Shown: one piece after another, positions 57,009 to 64,000 of the stretch | Position numbering within the stretch: position 1 is the first letter of the stretch | Layout of the letters: every line of letters begins with the position of its first letter | DNA from: Chthonobacter rhizosphaerae | Lineage (GTDB): Bacteria > Pseudomonadota > Alphaproteobacteria > Rhizobiales > Pleomorphomonadaceae | NCBI RefSeq assembly: GCF_013839525.1 | Contig: NZ_JACDIS010000005.1 | Coordinates: forward strand, 186,001-250,000 | Length of the DNA stretch: 64,000 bases | Direction of reading: 5' to 3' | Position numbers and translations under genes: made by a program | The notes under the pieces: model-generated | What the model saw: only the letters and a program-made list of their open reading frames with translations | What the model was told of the DNA's origin: nothing | Databases searched by the model: none

Positions 57009-58255
57009 GGACGGCGCGGCGGACCCTTGCGGCGCTGGCGGCGGCGCTCGTCCTGTCAGGGACGGGCTTTGGTCCGCGCGCGGCGGCGCAGGAGCCCGCC
57101 GAGACTCCGCCGCCGGCGGCCGCGCCCGGCGCGGCGCCGAGCACGGCCGGCGGCACGCCGAGCGGCGCCGGCGGCCTCACCGCGCCCGGCGGCACCACCG
57201 GTCCGGACGCTGTGCCGGTGAAGACGCTGACCCTCGGCCGCGACAGCGTGAGCATCGGCGAGGCGGCGGAGCCGGGCGTGGAGCCCTTCCTGCCGCCGCC
57301 GATCGACGTCAACCCGCTCCAGGAACTGCCGAACGCGGACACGATCGACTACGCCTACGGGGCGTTCCAGCGGGGGCTCTACCTGACCGCCCTCGCGATC
57401 GCGCTGGAGCTCGCCAAGGGCGGCGAGGCGACCGCCCAGACGCTGGTCGGGATGCTCTATGCCGGCGGCTTCGGCGTGCCGCGCGACGCCAAGGAGGCGG
57501 CCATCTGGTTCGACCTCGCCGCCAAGGGCGGGGACGCGGCCGCCATGGTGGAGCTCGCGAACCTCTACGCCCTCGGCGAGGGCGTGGAGCGCGACCAGGC
57601 GCGGGCGCGCGCGCTTTTGGAGACCGCGCTCGACAAGGGGCGCAAGGACGCCGCCTACGGGCTCGGGCTTCTGTACCTGGACCCCCAGAACAAGGACGGC
57701 GACCTCGCCAAGGCCGCCCGGGTGTTCGCCACGGCCGCCGAGACCGGCAACCCGGACGCGGACTATGCGCTCGCCACCATGTACGCCGAGGGGCGAGGGG
57801 TGGAGCGGAACGCCGCCGAGGCGGCCCGGCGCATGGGCCGGGCCGCGCGCGGCGGCCACATCGGCGCGCAGATCGAATACGCCATCATGCTGTTCAACGG
57901 CGCCGGGGTGGAGAAGGACGAGCGGATGGCCGCCGCCTGGTTCCAGCTCGCCGCCAAGGCCGGCAACCCGGTGGCGCAGAACCGGCTGGCGCGGCTCTAC
58001 GCGGCCGGGCTCGGCGTGCCGATCAGCCTCAAGGAGGCGGCCAAGTGGCACGCGCGCGCCCGCAAGGCCGGCATCTCCGACCTGTGGCTCGACGGCATGG
58101 TGGGCGACATGATGCCGAAGGAGGACGGCCCGGCCCCCGCCGGCGCGGGCGAGACTTCTCCCGTTGGCGCGGGCGATGCTGCGCCCACCGGCGCCGGCGA
58201 GGCGGACCCCGCCGGGCCTTCGGCGGCCGAACCGCCGCCGGCCGCTCCGAATTGA
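57005..58255 (+). CDS. SEL1-repeat periplasmic protein
   Basis: 416 residues. A signal peptide ends near residue 28 (RAAAQE). A Pro/Ala/Gly-rich linker to about 80 is followed by six to seven SEL1 (TPR-like) repeats of 36 residues, seen as QTLVGMLYAGGFGVPRDAKE, MVELANLYALGEGVERDQ, DYALATMYAEGRGVERN and QNRLARLYAAGLGVPISLKE. The end is again Pro/Ala/Gly-rich. Such proteins scaffold envelope complexes; the partner is unknown. Its ATG overlaps the stop of the ThiE-like gene, so the two are translationally coupled. Confidence 0.85.
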   Translation: MRTARRTLAALAAALVLSGTGFGPRAAAQEPAETPPPAAAPGAAPSTAGGTPSGAGGLTAPGGTTGPDAVPVKTLTLGRDSVSIGEAAEPGVEPFLPPPIDVNPLQELPNADTIDYAYGAFQRGLYLTALAIALELAKGGEATAQTLVGMLYAGGFGVPRDAKEAAIWFDLAAKGGDAAAMVELANLYALGEGVERDQARARALLETALDKGRKDAAYGLGLLYLDPQNKDGDLAKAARVFATAAETGNPDADYALATMYAEGRGVERNAAEAARRMGRAARGGHIGAQIEYAIMLFNGAGVEKDERMAAAWFQLAAKAGNPVAQNRLARLYAAGLGVPISLKEAAKWHARARKAGISDLWLDGMVGDMMPKEDGPAPAGAGETSPVGAGDAAPTGAGEADPAGPSAAEPPPAAPN

Positions 58256-58349
58256 CAGGGCGGCCGGGCTTTTCGCTTGATCTGCCCGGCCGTTTATGGT
58301 GCATCCCGCGCTCGACTTTCCGCAGACCTCTTCCCAAGGACCCAGCCCG

Positions 58350-59144
58350 ATGGCCCGATCGGCTCTTCTCAACGTGATGGTGGCGGCCGCCCGCAAGGCC
58401 GGCCGCGGGCTCGCGCGCGACTATGGCGAGGTGGAGAACCTGCAGGTCTCCATGAAGGGCCCGGGCGATTTCGTTTCCGCCGCCGACAAGAAGGCCGAGG
58501 GCGTGCTCCTGGAGGAGCTGCGCCGCGCCCGGCCGAGCTACGGCCTGATGATGGAGGAATCGGGCGTCCACTCCGGCGACGATCCGGACCATGTGTGGGT
58601 GGTCGATCCCCTGGACGGCACCACCAACTTCCTCCACGGCATCCCGCAGTTCGCCATCTCGATCGCGCTGGAACGGGCGGGGGTGCCGGTAGCCGGCGTC
58701 ATCTACAATCCGGCCACGGACGAGCTCTTCACCGCCGAGCGGGGCGGCGGCGCCTTCCTGAACGACCGTCGCCTGCGCGTGGCGGCCCGCAAGGACATGG
58801 TGGACTGCGTGATCGGGACGGGCGTTCCCCATCTCGGGCGCGGCGACCACGGCGCCTATCTCGGCGAACTGCGCCAGGTGATGGCGAACTGCGCCGGCAT
58901 ACGGCGCATCGGCTCGGCGGCGCTCGACCTCGCCTGGGTGGCGGCCGGGCGCTACGACGGCTTCTGGGAGCACGGCCTCAACCCCTGGGACGTGTCCGCC
59001 GGCTGGCTGATGGTCAAGGAGGCCGGCGGCTTCGTGACCGACATCGACGGCAAGGAGAAGATCCACGAGACCCGGACCATCGTGGCCGGCAACGAGCACA
59101 TCCACCGGCAGCTCCTGGCGACGCTCGCCAAGGCGCGTGGGTGA
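58350..59144 (+). CDS. Inositol monophosphatase family protein (SuhB-like)
   Basis: 264 residues. The family metal and substrate motifs are intact: GDFVSAADKKAE, MEESG, WVVDPLDGTTNFLHGIPQFA and HGLNPWDVSAGWLMVKEAGG. Members hydrolyse myo-inositol phosphates and related sugar phosphates; SuhB-type proteins in bacteria also act in rRNA transcription. Which applies here cannot be decided from sequence. The ATG at 58350 with AAGGA upstream was chosen over an ATG at 58296. It lies 94 bp after the SEL1 gene. Confidence 0.9.
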   Translation: MARSALLNVMVAAARKAGRGLARDYGEVENLQVSMKGPGDFVSAADKKAEGVLLEELRRARPSYGLMMEESGVHSGDDPDHVWVVDPLDGTTNFLHGIPQFAISIALERAGVPVAGVIYNPATDELFTAERGGGAFLNDRRLRVAARKDMVDCVIGTGVPHLGRGDHGAYLGELRQVMANCAGIRRIGSAALDLAWVAAGRYDGFWEHGLNPWDVSAGWLMVKEAGGFVTDIDGKEKIHETRTIVAGNEHIHRQLLATLAKARG

Positions 59145-59357
59145 CCGGGCGGCGGACTTCCCGCCGGGCGGATCGATGGGCCGATGGATGGTCGGGGCCC
59201 GCCCACTGTCGCCCGTCCGCCGCACCTCGTCGCAGCGCGTCGCCGAGACCAGCGGCCGCACGCAGGCGGAGCGGGATAAGCGTGGCGGACCCGTTGCCTA
59301 AACCGGTTTGCCCGCGTTTACTTGCCGCCGGCACCCGAACCCGGACGAAGCGACGCC

Positions 59358-60350
59358 ATGGCCAGTGACATCGAGCCGAACAAGCTTTCCAGTCCCGTGG
59401 TCTACCTGTTGCGGATGGTCGTCTTCCTGGTGATCGTCGCCTTCCTCCTGCTGCTCCTCTACCGGCAGCTGGAAACGGCCTTCCTGGCCAATCCGGGCCT
59501 CAACGCGCTCATCTTCGCGGTCGGCTTCATCGGCATCGTGCTGTCGTTCCGGCAGGTGGTGCGGCTCTTTCCCGAGGTCCGGTGGGTGAACTCCTACCGC
59601 TACGGCGAGCCGGGCCTGGAGGTGCGACGCCAGCCGGTGCTGCTCGCCCCCATGGCGACCCTCCTCGGCGACCGGCTGGGGCAGACCTCCATCTCCACCT
59701 CGGCCATGCGGTCGCTGCTCGATTCGATCGCCAACCGCCTGGACGAGGCGCGGGAGATCTCCCGCTACATGACCGGCCTCCTGGTCTTCCTCGGCCTCCT
59801 CGGCACCTTCTACGGCCTGATCTCCACGGTCTCGTCGGTGGGCAACACCATCCAGGCGCTGGACGTCGGCTCCGGCAGCGCCGGTGTGATCTTCGAAGAC
59901 CTGAAGGCGGGCCTGCAGGCGCCGCTCGCCGGCATGGGCACGGCCTTCTCGTCGTCGCTTTTCGGCCTCGCCGGCTCGCTGATCCTCGGCTTCCTGGACC
60001 TCCAGGCCGGCCAGGCGCAGAACCGCTTCTACCTGGACCTGGAGGACTGGCTGTCCACCCAGACCGAGCTCGACGACACCGACGGCGGGGCGTCGCGCTT
60101 CGGCGGCAGTTCCACCGACCAGCTGCGGCTCGCCATCGAGCGCCTGACCCGGACGGTGCAGGACGGCGGCGGGCGGCTGCAGAGCCACGCCCTCGCCAAC
60201 CTGGCCGAGGGGGTGCAAGGTCTCGTCCAGCACATGCGGGCGGAGCAGCAGCTGGTCCGCTCCTGGGCCGACGCCCAGGCCGAGCAGCAGAAGGAGATCC
60301 GCCGCCTCCTGGAGCTGCTGACGGGCGCCGTCGAACGCACCAAGGACTAG
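59358..60350 (+). CDS. MotA/TolQ/ExbB-like membrane protein
   Basis: 330 residues with four hydrophobic helices: about 12-35, 45-65, 138-160 (MTGLLVFLGLLGTFYGLIST) and 192-215 (MGTAFSSSLFGLAGSLILGF). The last two match the MotA/TolQ proton-channel core. A helical cytoplasmic tail follows (LTRTVQDGGGRLQSHALANL... and QKEIRRLLELL). With the downstream OmpA/MotB-like gene, five bases away, it would form an ion-driven, peptidoglycan-anchored stator-like pair distinct from TolQR. The task of this pair, which rhizobia keep beside suhB-like genes, is not known to me. The ATG at 59358 lacks a strong ribosome-binding site. Confidence 0.82.
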   Translation: MASDIEPNKLSSPVVYLLRMVVFLVIVAFLLLLLYRQLETAFLANPGLNALIFAVGFIGIVLSFRQVVRLFPEVRWVNSYRYGEPGLEVRRQPVLLAPMATLLGDRLGQTSISTSAMRSLLDSIANRLDEAREISRYMTGLLVFLGLLGTFYGLISTVSSVGNTIQALDVGSGSAGVIFEDLKAGLQAPLAGMGTAFSSSLFGLAGSLILGFLDLQAGQAQNRFYLDLEDWLSTQTELDDTDGGASRFGGSSTDQLRLAIERLTRTVQDGGGRLQSHALANLAEGVQGLVQHMRAEQQLVRSWADAQAEQQKEIRRLLELLTGAVERTKD

Positions 60351-60354
60351 GACC

Positions 60355-61380
60355 ATGCTCAGCCGCCGCCGGTTCACCGCACAGCAGGACTACTGGCCGG
60401 CCTTCGTCGACATGCTGACGACGCTGGTGCTGTCGATCATCTTCCTCCTGTCGGTGTTCATGCTGGCCCAGTTCTTCCTAAGCCAGCAGATCACCGACCG
60501 CGACACGGTGCTGACGCGCCTCAACGCCCAGATCGCCGAGCTGACGGAACTGCTGGCCCTGGAGCGGGCCAACAACCGGGACCTGCAGGACAACATCTCG
60601 CTGCTGCAGTCGAGCCTGACCGCGGCCGAAACCGCCCGGGACGAGCTGCAGGGCCTCATCGACCAGGACGCCGGCACCGCCGGGGCGGCGGACCAGCAGA
60701 TCTCCACCCTGTCGGGGCAATTGTCAGACGAAAAGCGCACCAGTCAGCGGGCGCTCGCGCAGGTGGAGCTTCTCAACCAGCAGATCGCGGCGCTGCGCCG
60801 GCAGATCGCCGCCCTGGAGGACGCGCTCTCCGCCTCGGAAAGCCGCGACCGGGAAAGCTCGGCCAAGATCGCGGACCTCGGCCGGCGGCTGAACGTGGCG
60901 CTCGCCCAGCGGGTGCAGGAGCTCGCCCGCTACCGGTCGGATTTCTTCGGCCGGCTGCGCGAAATCCTGTCCCAGCGCTCAGACATCCGCGTCGTGGGCG
61001 ACCGGTTCGTCTTCCAGTCGGAGGTTCTGTTCAACTCCGGCCAGGCGGACGTGAATCCGGCGGGCCAGCAGGAGCTGGACAAGCTCGCCGCCGCCCTCCT
61101 GGAGCTGGAGGGGCAGATCCCGGACGAGATCGCCTGGGTGCTGCGCGTGGACGGCCACACGGACGCCCGGCCGCTGTCCGGATCCGGCCGGTTCCGGGAC
61201 AACTGGGAGCTTTCCGCAGCGCGTGCCATCTCGGTGGTGAAATACCTGGTCTCCCGGGGCGTGTCTCCGGAACACCTGGTGGCCGCCGGCTTCGGCGAGT
61301 TCCAGCCGCTGGAGCCCGGCGACGAGGACGCGATCAACGCCCGCAACCGGCGGATCGAGCTGAAGCTGACCGAACGCTGA
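60355..61380 (+). CDS. OmpA/MotB-like peptidoglycan-binding membrane protein
   Basis: 341 residues. One membrane helix, FVDMLTTLVLSIIFLLSVFM, at about 20-42 carries the aspartate expected of a MotB/ExbD-type channel partner. A periplasmic coiled coil runs from about 48 to 200 (ITDRDTVLTRLNAQIAELTELL...), then an OmpA-like peptidoglycan-binding domain with VDGHTDARPLSGSGRFRDNW and SAARAISVVKYLVSRGVSPE. It starts five bases after the MotA/TolQ-like gene, so the two are made together. The coiled coil is much longer than in MotB. Confidence 0.88.
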   Translation: MLSRRRFTAQQDYWPAFVDMLTTLVLSIIFLLSVFMLAQFFLSQQITDRDTVLTRLNAQIAELTELLALERANNRDLQDNISLLQSSLTAAETARDELQGLIDQDAGTAGAADQQISTLSGQLSDEKRTSQRALAQVELLNQQIAALRRQIAALEDALSASESRDRESSAKIADLGRRLNVALAQRVQELARYRSDFFGRLREILSQRSDIRVVGDRFVFQSEVLFNSGQADVNPAGQQELDKLAAALLELEGQIPDEIAWVLRVDGHTDARPLSGSGRFRDNWELSAARAISVVKYLVSRGVSPEHLVAAGFGEFQPLEPGDEDAINARNRRIELKLTER

Positions 61381-61531
61381 CGCACGGCGTCGCCGCTTCC
61401 GGCAAGCTTCAGGCACCGTTACAGACGCACATAATTTTTGAACCATTTGCCGGGACGATTTGCGTTAAGACGCGATGATCGACCCTGTCGTCGATCGACC
61501 CTGTCCGAGACATTCACCGGTACCTGCATCC

Positions 61532-62875
61532 ATGGCGCGCACCTACTTCGGCACCGACGGCATCCGCGGCACCGCGAACCGCTTCCCGATCACCCCCGAG
61601 ATCGCCCTCAAGGTGGGCATGGCGGCGGGCCTGGCCTTCCGGCGCGGCAAGCATCGGCACCGGGTGGTGATCGGCAAGGACACCCGCCTGTCGGGCTACA
61701 TGATCGAGCCGGCGTTGACCGCGGGCTTCACGGCGGTGGGCGTGGACGTGTTCCTCACCGGGCCGGTGCCGACGCCGGCGGTCGCCATGCTGACCCGGTC
61801 GCTGCGCGCCGATCTCGGCGTGATGATCTCGGCGTCCCACAATCCCTTCGCGGACAACGGCATCAAGCTGTTCGGGCCGGACGGCTACAAGCTGTCGGAC
61901 GAGGTGGAGGCGGAGATCGAGGCGCTGATCGAGAGCGACCTGTCGGGCCGTCTCGCCGGCGCGCAGGAGCTCGGCCGCACCAAGCGCGTGGACGGCGACC
62001 GGGCGCGCTATGTGGAGTTCGCCAAGCGCACGCTGCCGCGCCACCTCTCGCTGGACGGCCTGCGGGTGGTGGTGGACTGCGCCAACGGCGCCGCCTACCG
62101 CGTGGCGCCCGAGGCGCTCTGGGAGCTCGGCGCCGACGTGGTGACGCTCGGGGTGGACCCGAACGGCTTCAACATCAACAAGGATTGCGGCTCCACCAGC
62201 CTGGACGCGGTGGTCGCCAAGGTGCACGAGGTGCGCGCCGACATCGGCATCGCCCTCGACGGCGACGCGGACCGGGTGATCCTCATCGACGAGAAGGGCC
62301 AGATCGTCGACGGCGACCAGCTGATGGCCGTGGTGGCGCACTCCTTCGCGGAGGACGGCCGACTGTCCCGCCCGGGCATCGTGGCGACCATCATGTCCAA
62401 CCTGGGCCTGGAGCGCTATCTGGCGGGCCAGGGCCTGTCGCTGGTGCGCACGAAGGTGGGCGACCGCTATGTGGTGGAGGAGATGCGCGCCGGCGGCTAC
62501 AACGTGGGCGGCGAACAGTCCGGCCACATCGTGCTGTCGGACTATTCGACCACGGGCGACGGCCTGGTGGCCGCGTTGCAGGTGCTGTCGGTGGTCAAGC
62601 GGTCGGGCCGGCCGGTGAGCGAGATCTGCCACCGGTTCGACCCGGTGCCGCAGATCCTGCGCAACGTGCGCACCGCCGGCGGCAAGCCGCTGGAGCTCGA
62701 CACGGTGCGGGCCGCGATCAGCGCGGCGACCGAGCGGCTGGGCGCCGCGGGGCGTGTCATCGTGCGGCCGTCCGGGACCGAGCCGCTGATCCGCGTCATG
62801 GGCGAGGGCGACAACGAGCGCCTCGTCTCGGAGGTGGTGGACGACATCATCACGGCCATCAAGGCGGCCGCCTGA
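61532..62875 (+). CDS. glmM: Phosphoglucosamine mutase
   Basis: 447-residue enzyme converting glucosamine-6-phosphate to glucosamine-1-phosphate for UDP-GlcNAc, peptidoglycan and LPS. Motifs: [20 protein letters not shown], the phosphoserine loop [13 protein letters not shown] with S102, the metal site DGDADRV near residue 242, GGEQSGHI and the phosphate-binding [15 protein letters not shown]. All are intact. A 13-bp direct repeat (GATCGACCCTGTC at 61477 and 61493) lies just upstream. In relatives glmM is usually next to ftsH; here it is 35 kb away. Confidence 0.96.
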   Translation: MARTYFGTDGIRGTANRFPITPEIALKVGMAAGLAFRRGKHRHRVVIGKDTRLSGYMIEPALTAGFTAVGVDVFLTGPVPTPAVAMLTRSLRADLGVMISASHNPFADNGIKLFGPDGYKLSDEVEAEIEALIESDLSGRLAGAQELGRTKRVDGDRARYVEFAKRTLPRHLSLDGLRVVVDCANGAAYRVAPEALWELGADVVTLGVDPNGFNINKDCGSTSLDAVVAKVHEVRADIGIALDGDADRVILIDEKGQIVDGDQLMAVVAHSFAEDGRLSRPGIVATIMSNLGLERYLAGQGLSLVRTKVGDRYVVEEMRAGGYNVGGEQSGHIVLSDYSTTGDGLVAALQVLSVVKRSGRPVSEICHRFDPVPQILRNVRTAGGKPLELDTVRAAISAATERLGAAGRVIVRPSGTEPLIRVMGEGDNERLVSEVVDDIITAIKAAA

Positions 62876-62932
62876 CGGCCGACCGAAAGCCCTCGCGGGC
62901 CATCGCGCCGGCCTGATCCCGTTTCACGCACG

Positions 62933-62965
62933 AAAAGCCCGCCGGCGTCGTCGGCGGGCTTTTTC
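62933..62965 (+). terminator. Rho-independent terminator of glmM
   Basis: AAAAGCCCGCCG and CGGCGGGCTTTTT form a perfect stem around a seven- to eight-base loop, followed by the T-run, about 60 bases past the stop. Confidence 0.88.
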
Positions 62966-63009
62966 GCGTTCACGGCCGTCGGCCGCCCCGTCGTGGTTAA
63001 TCAACGTGG

Positions 63010-63026
63010 TTAAGCGTCGTTTAACC
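63010..63026 (+). promoter_or_regulatory. CtrA-type box TTAA-N7-TTAACC upstream of OMP gene
   Basis: TTAA at 63010-63013, seven bases, TTAACC at 63021-63026: a full match to the CtrA consensus. A further TTAA is at 62997-63000. It lies 81 bases before the start codon of the barrel protein, with CAATAT at 63033-63038 as a possible -10. Confidence 0.62.
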
Positions 63027-63106
63027 GGTTCCCAATATGGTTGACGCAGGATGAATCGTCGATCGGCCTCGCCGGGCCGCTCGTGCCGTGAAGGGACAGA
63101 CGCCCC

Positions 63107-63847
63107 ATGAAGTATCACGTTCTCGCCGCTGTCGCCGCGGCGGCCGTCGCCGGGCTTCTCGGGCCGGCCACCGCGGCCGACATGCCCGAATACCCGATCA
63201 TCGAGACGCCGGAACCCATGCCGCTGCCCGCGGTGGGCGGCTGGTACCTGCGCGGCGACATCGGCTACAAGGTCTACGAGACGCCGGACGCGGTGTTCGA
63301 CGCGCCGGGCTACGGCCGGCTGTTCGACGAATCGATGGACGACACCGCGGTGATCGGTTTCGGTGTCGGCTATCAGGTCAACGAATACCTGCGTCTCGAC
63401 ACGACGCTCGACTACGAGTTCAAGGCCGGCTACGCGGGCCGGCTCGCCTGTCTTGGCCCCTGCGGCGGCGGCACCAGCCTGGAAGAGGCCGACATCGACG
63501 CCTGGACCGGGCTCGTGAACGCTTATGTGGACGTCGCCACATGGGGCAGCTTGACCCCGTATGTGGGCGCGGGCATCGGCGCCAGCTACGTTTCCACGTC
63601 GAACGTGCGCGCCGACGCGCCTCCGGGCAGCCGCTACGACGGCGACAGCACCTGGAACTTGTCCTGGGCGCTCATGGCCGGCACGGCGGTCCGGGTGAGC
63701 GAGAACATGCTCATCGACTTCAACTACCGATACCTGCATCTCGGCGACGCCAAGAGCGACACCATCCCGACCTTCACCCAGAGCATCGAATACGAGGACA
63801 TCGCCGCCCACGAGTTCCGCGTGGGCCTGCGCTACAACCTGTTCTGA
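63107..63847 (+). CDS. Outer-membrane beta-barrel protein (Omp25/31-like)
   Basis: 246 residues. A signal peptide ends about residue 24 (GPATAAD). The mature part alternates strands of an eight-stranded barrel, from WYLRGDIGYKVYETPDAVFD through DTAVIGFGVGYQVNEYLRLD, LTPYVGAGIGASYVSTSNVR and MLIDFNYRYLHLGDAKSD to the final HEFRVGLRYNLF with the C-terminal phenylalanine needed for barrel insertion. It resembles rhizobial/Brucella Omp25/Omp31 porin-like proteins. Two cysteines in an extracellular loop (ACLGPCGG) may form a disulphide. A CtrA box precedes it. Confidence 0.87.
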   Translation: MKYHVLAAVAAAAVAGLLGPATAADMPEYPIIETPEPMPLPAVGGWYLRGDIGYKVYETPDAVFDAPGYGRLFDESMDDTAVIGFGVGYQVNEYLRLDTTLDYEFKAGYAGRLACLGPCGGGTSLEEADIDAWTGLVNAYVDVATWGSLTPYVGAGIGASYVSTSNVRADAPPGSRYDGDSTWNLSWALMAGTAVRVSENMLIDFNYRYLHLGDAKSDTIPTFTQSIEYEDIAAHEFRVGLRYNLF

Positions 63848-63897
63848 GGGATAGGGTCTCCGGACGGGCGTCGAGGCGCCTCTCACATTCGCGTCAT

Positions 63898-63931
63898 GAA
63901 CGGGCGGGCTCCGGCGAGGACCCGCCCGTTC
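63898..63931. terminator. Hairpin between the OMP gene and the next minus-strand gene
   Basis: GAACGGGCGGG and CCCGCCCGTTC form an 11-base-pair perfect stem around a 12-base loop, 51 bases after the OMP stop. No T-run; it may act in both directions between convergent genes. Confidence 0.6.
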
Positions 63932-63964
63932 CGCGTGCGGCGGACGGCGCCGGCCACCCGGGGA

Positions 63965-64000
63965 TCAGGGCGCGAGCCGGAAGCGCAGGGACGCGCCCCG
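63965..64000 (-). CDS. 3' end of a minus-strand gene, possibly a histidine kinase
   Basis: Only 11 codons and a TGA are visible, reading RGASLRFRLAP. A Gly-x-x-hydrophobic-x-Phe-x-Leu-Pro ending is common at the end of histidine kinase ATPase domains, so this may be the tail of a sensor kinase gene that begins beyond the right edge. The evidence is too short to be firm. Confidence 0.3.
   Translation of the reverse strand, partial: RGASLRFRLAP

Noticed and set aside
59358-61380. Zorya-like defence system
   Set aside because: ZorA/ZorB-like architecture is present, but no helicase or ZorC/D/E-like gene is adjacent; the flanking genes (suhB-like, glmM) and wide conservation point to an envelope role.

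Overview
The window is ordinary alphaproteobacterial chromosome, very GC-rich, and its gene content and order point to the Rhizobiales (Hyphomicrobiales). Markers are the split three-subunit pntAA-pntAB-pntB transhydrogenase preceded by an aa3-type cytochrome oxidase subunit IV, YdcH/DUF465, DUF1192, DUF1465 (RcdA-type) and DUF1013 (TrcR-type) proteins, the ruvCAB-ybgC-tolQRAB-pal-cpoB-tilS-ftsH block, and zapA-6S RNA-5-formyl-THF cyclo-ligase beside tkt-gap-pgk. Spacings of about 17 bp between CTTG(A/G)-like -35 and CTATNN-like -10 elements, plus CtrA-type TTAA-N7-TTAA boxes, fit the same group. I see no prophage, integron, insertion sequence, CRISPR array or tRNA.

Layout. 1-8.2 kb: end of an AarF/UbiB-type kinase gene, a 198-bp tandem repeat array, an NTF2-like protein, the coxIV-pnt operon, a transmembrane chemoreceptor and a TPR lipoprotein. 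8.6-20.2 kb: rpsU, purE-purK, two YdcH genes, an OpgC-like acyltransferase, a TauE/SafE permease, propionyl-CoA synthetase, a divergent MFS/TetR pair, a TrcR-type regulator, a quinone oxidoreductase and DUF1192. 20.2-24.4 kb: a CtrA box with tandem terminator-like hairpins and no gene between them (candidate small RNA), the RcdA-type gene, rpmE, an ABC exporter and paired palindromic repeats. 24.4-41.2 kb, mostly minus strand: the envelope and recombination block from ruvC down to ftsH, interrupted between ruvA and ruvB by a three-gene surface-polysaccharide islet. 41.4-47 kb: a second TauE/SafE permease, a PAS-PAS-HTH protein, a globin-coupled chemoreceptor, a PAS chemoreceptor and a 54-aa ORF. 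47.1-56 kb: yebC, a YmdB-type phosphoesterase, 5-FCL, 6S RNA, zapA, DUF4164, then tkt-gap-pgk. 56.1-64 kb: repeats, a ThiE-like protein, a SEL1 protein, an inositol monophosphatase, a MotA/TolQ-like plus OmpA/MotB-like pair, glmM, a CtrA-box-preceded outer-membrane barrel and the tail of a further minus-strand gene.

Functionally the window is dominated by cell-envelope maintenance (Tol-Pal, OpgC, polysaccharide enzymes, OmpA-like proteins, GlmM), division and cell-cycle factors (ZapA, RcdA-type, TrcR-type), housekeeping metabolism (purine, folate, glycolysis/pentose phosphate, NADPH supply) and sensing (three chemoreceptors, one PAS-HTH regulator). The items that most deserve follow-up are non-coding: a possible CtrA-driven small RNA at about 20.32-20.43 kb, the 6S RNA at 49.7-49.9 kb, and several palindromic repeat families, one of which recurs at three separated loci. 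I found no convincing wholly new multi-gene system. All family assignments rest on reading motifs by eye, without database searches.
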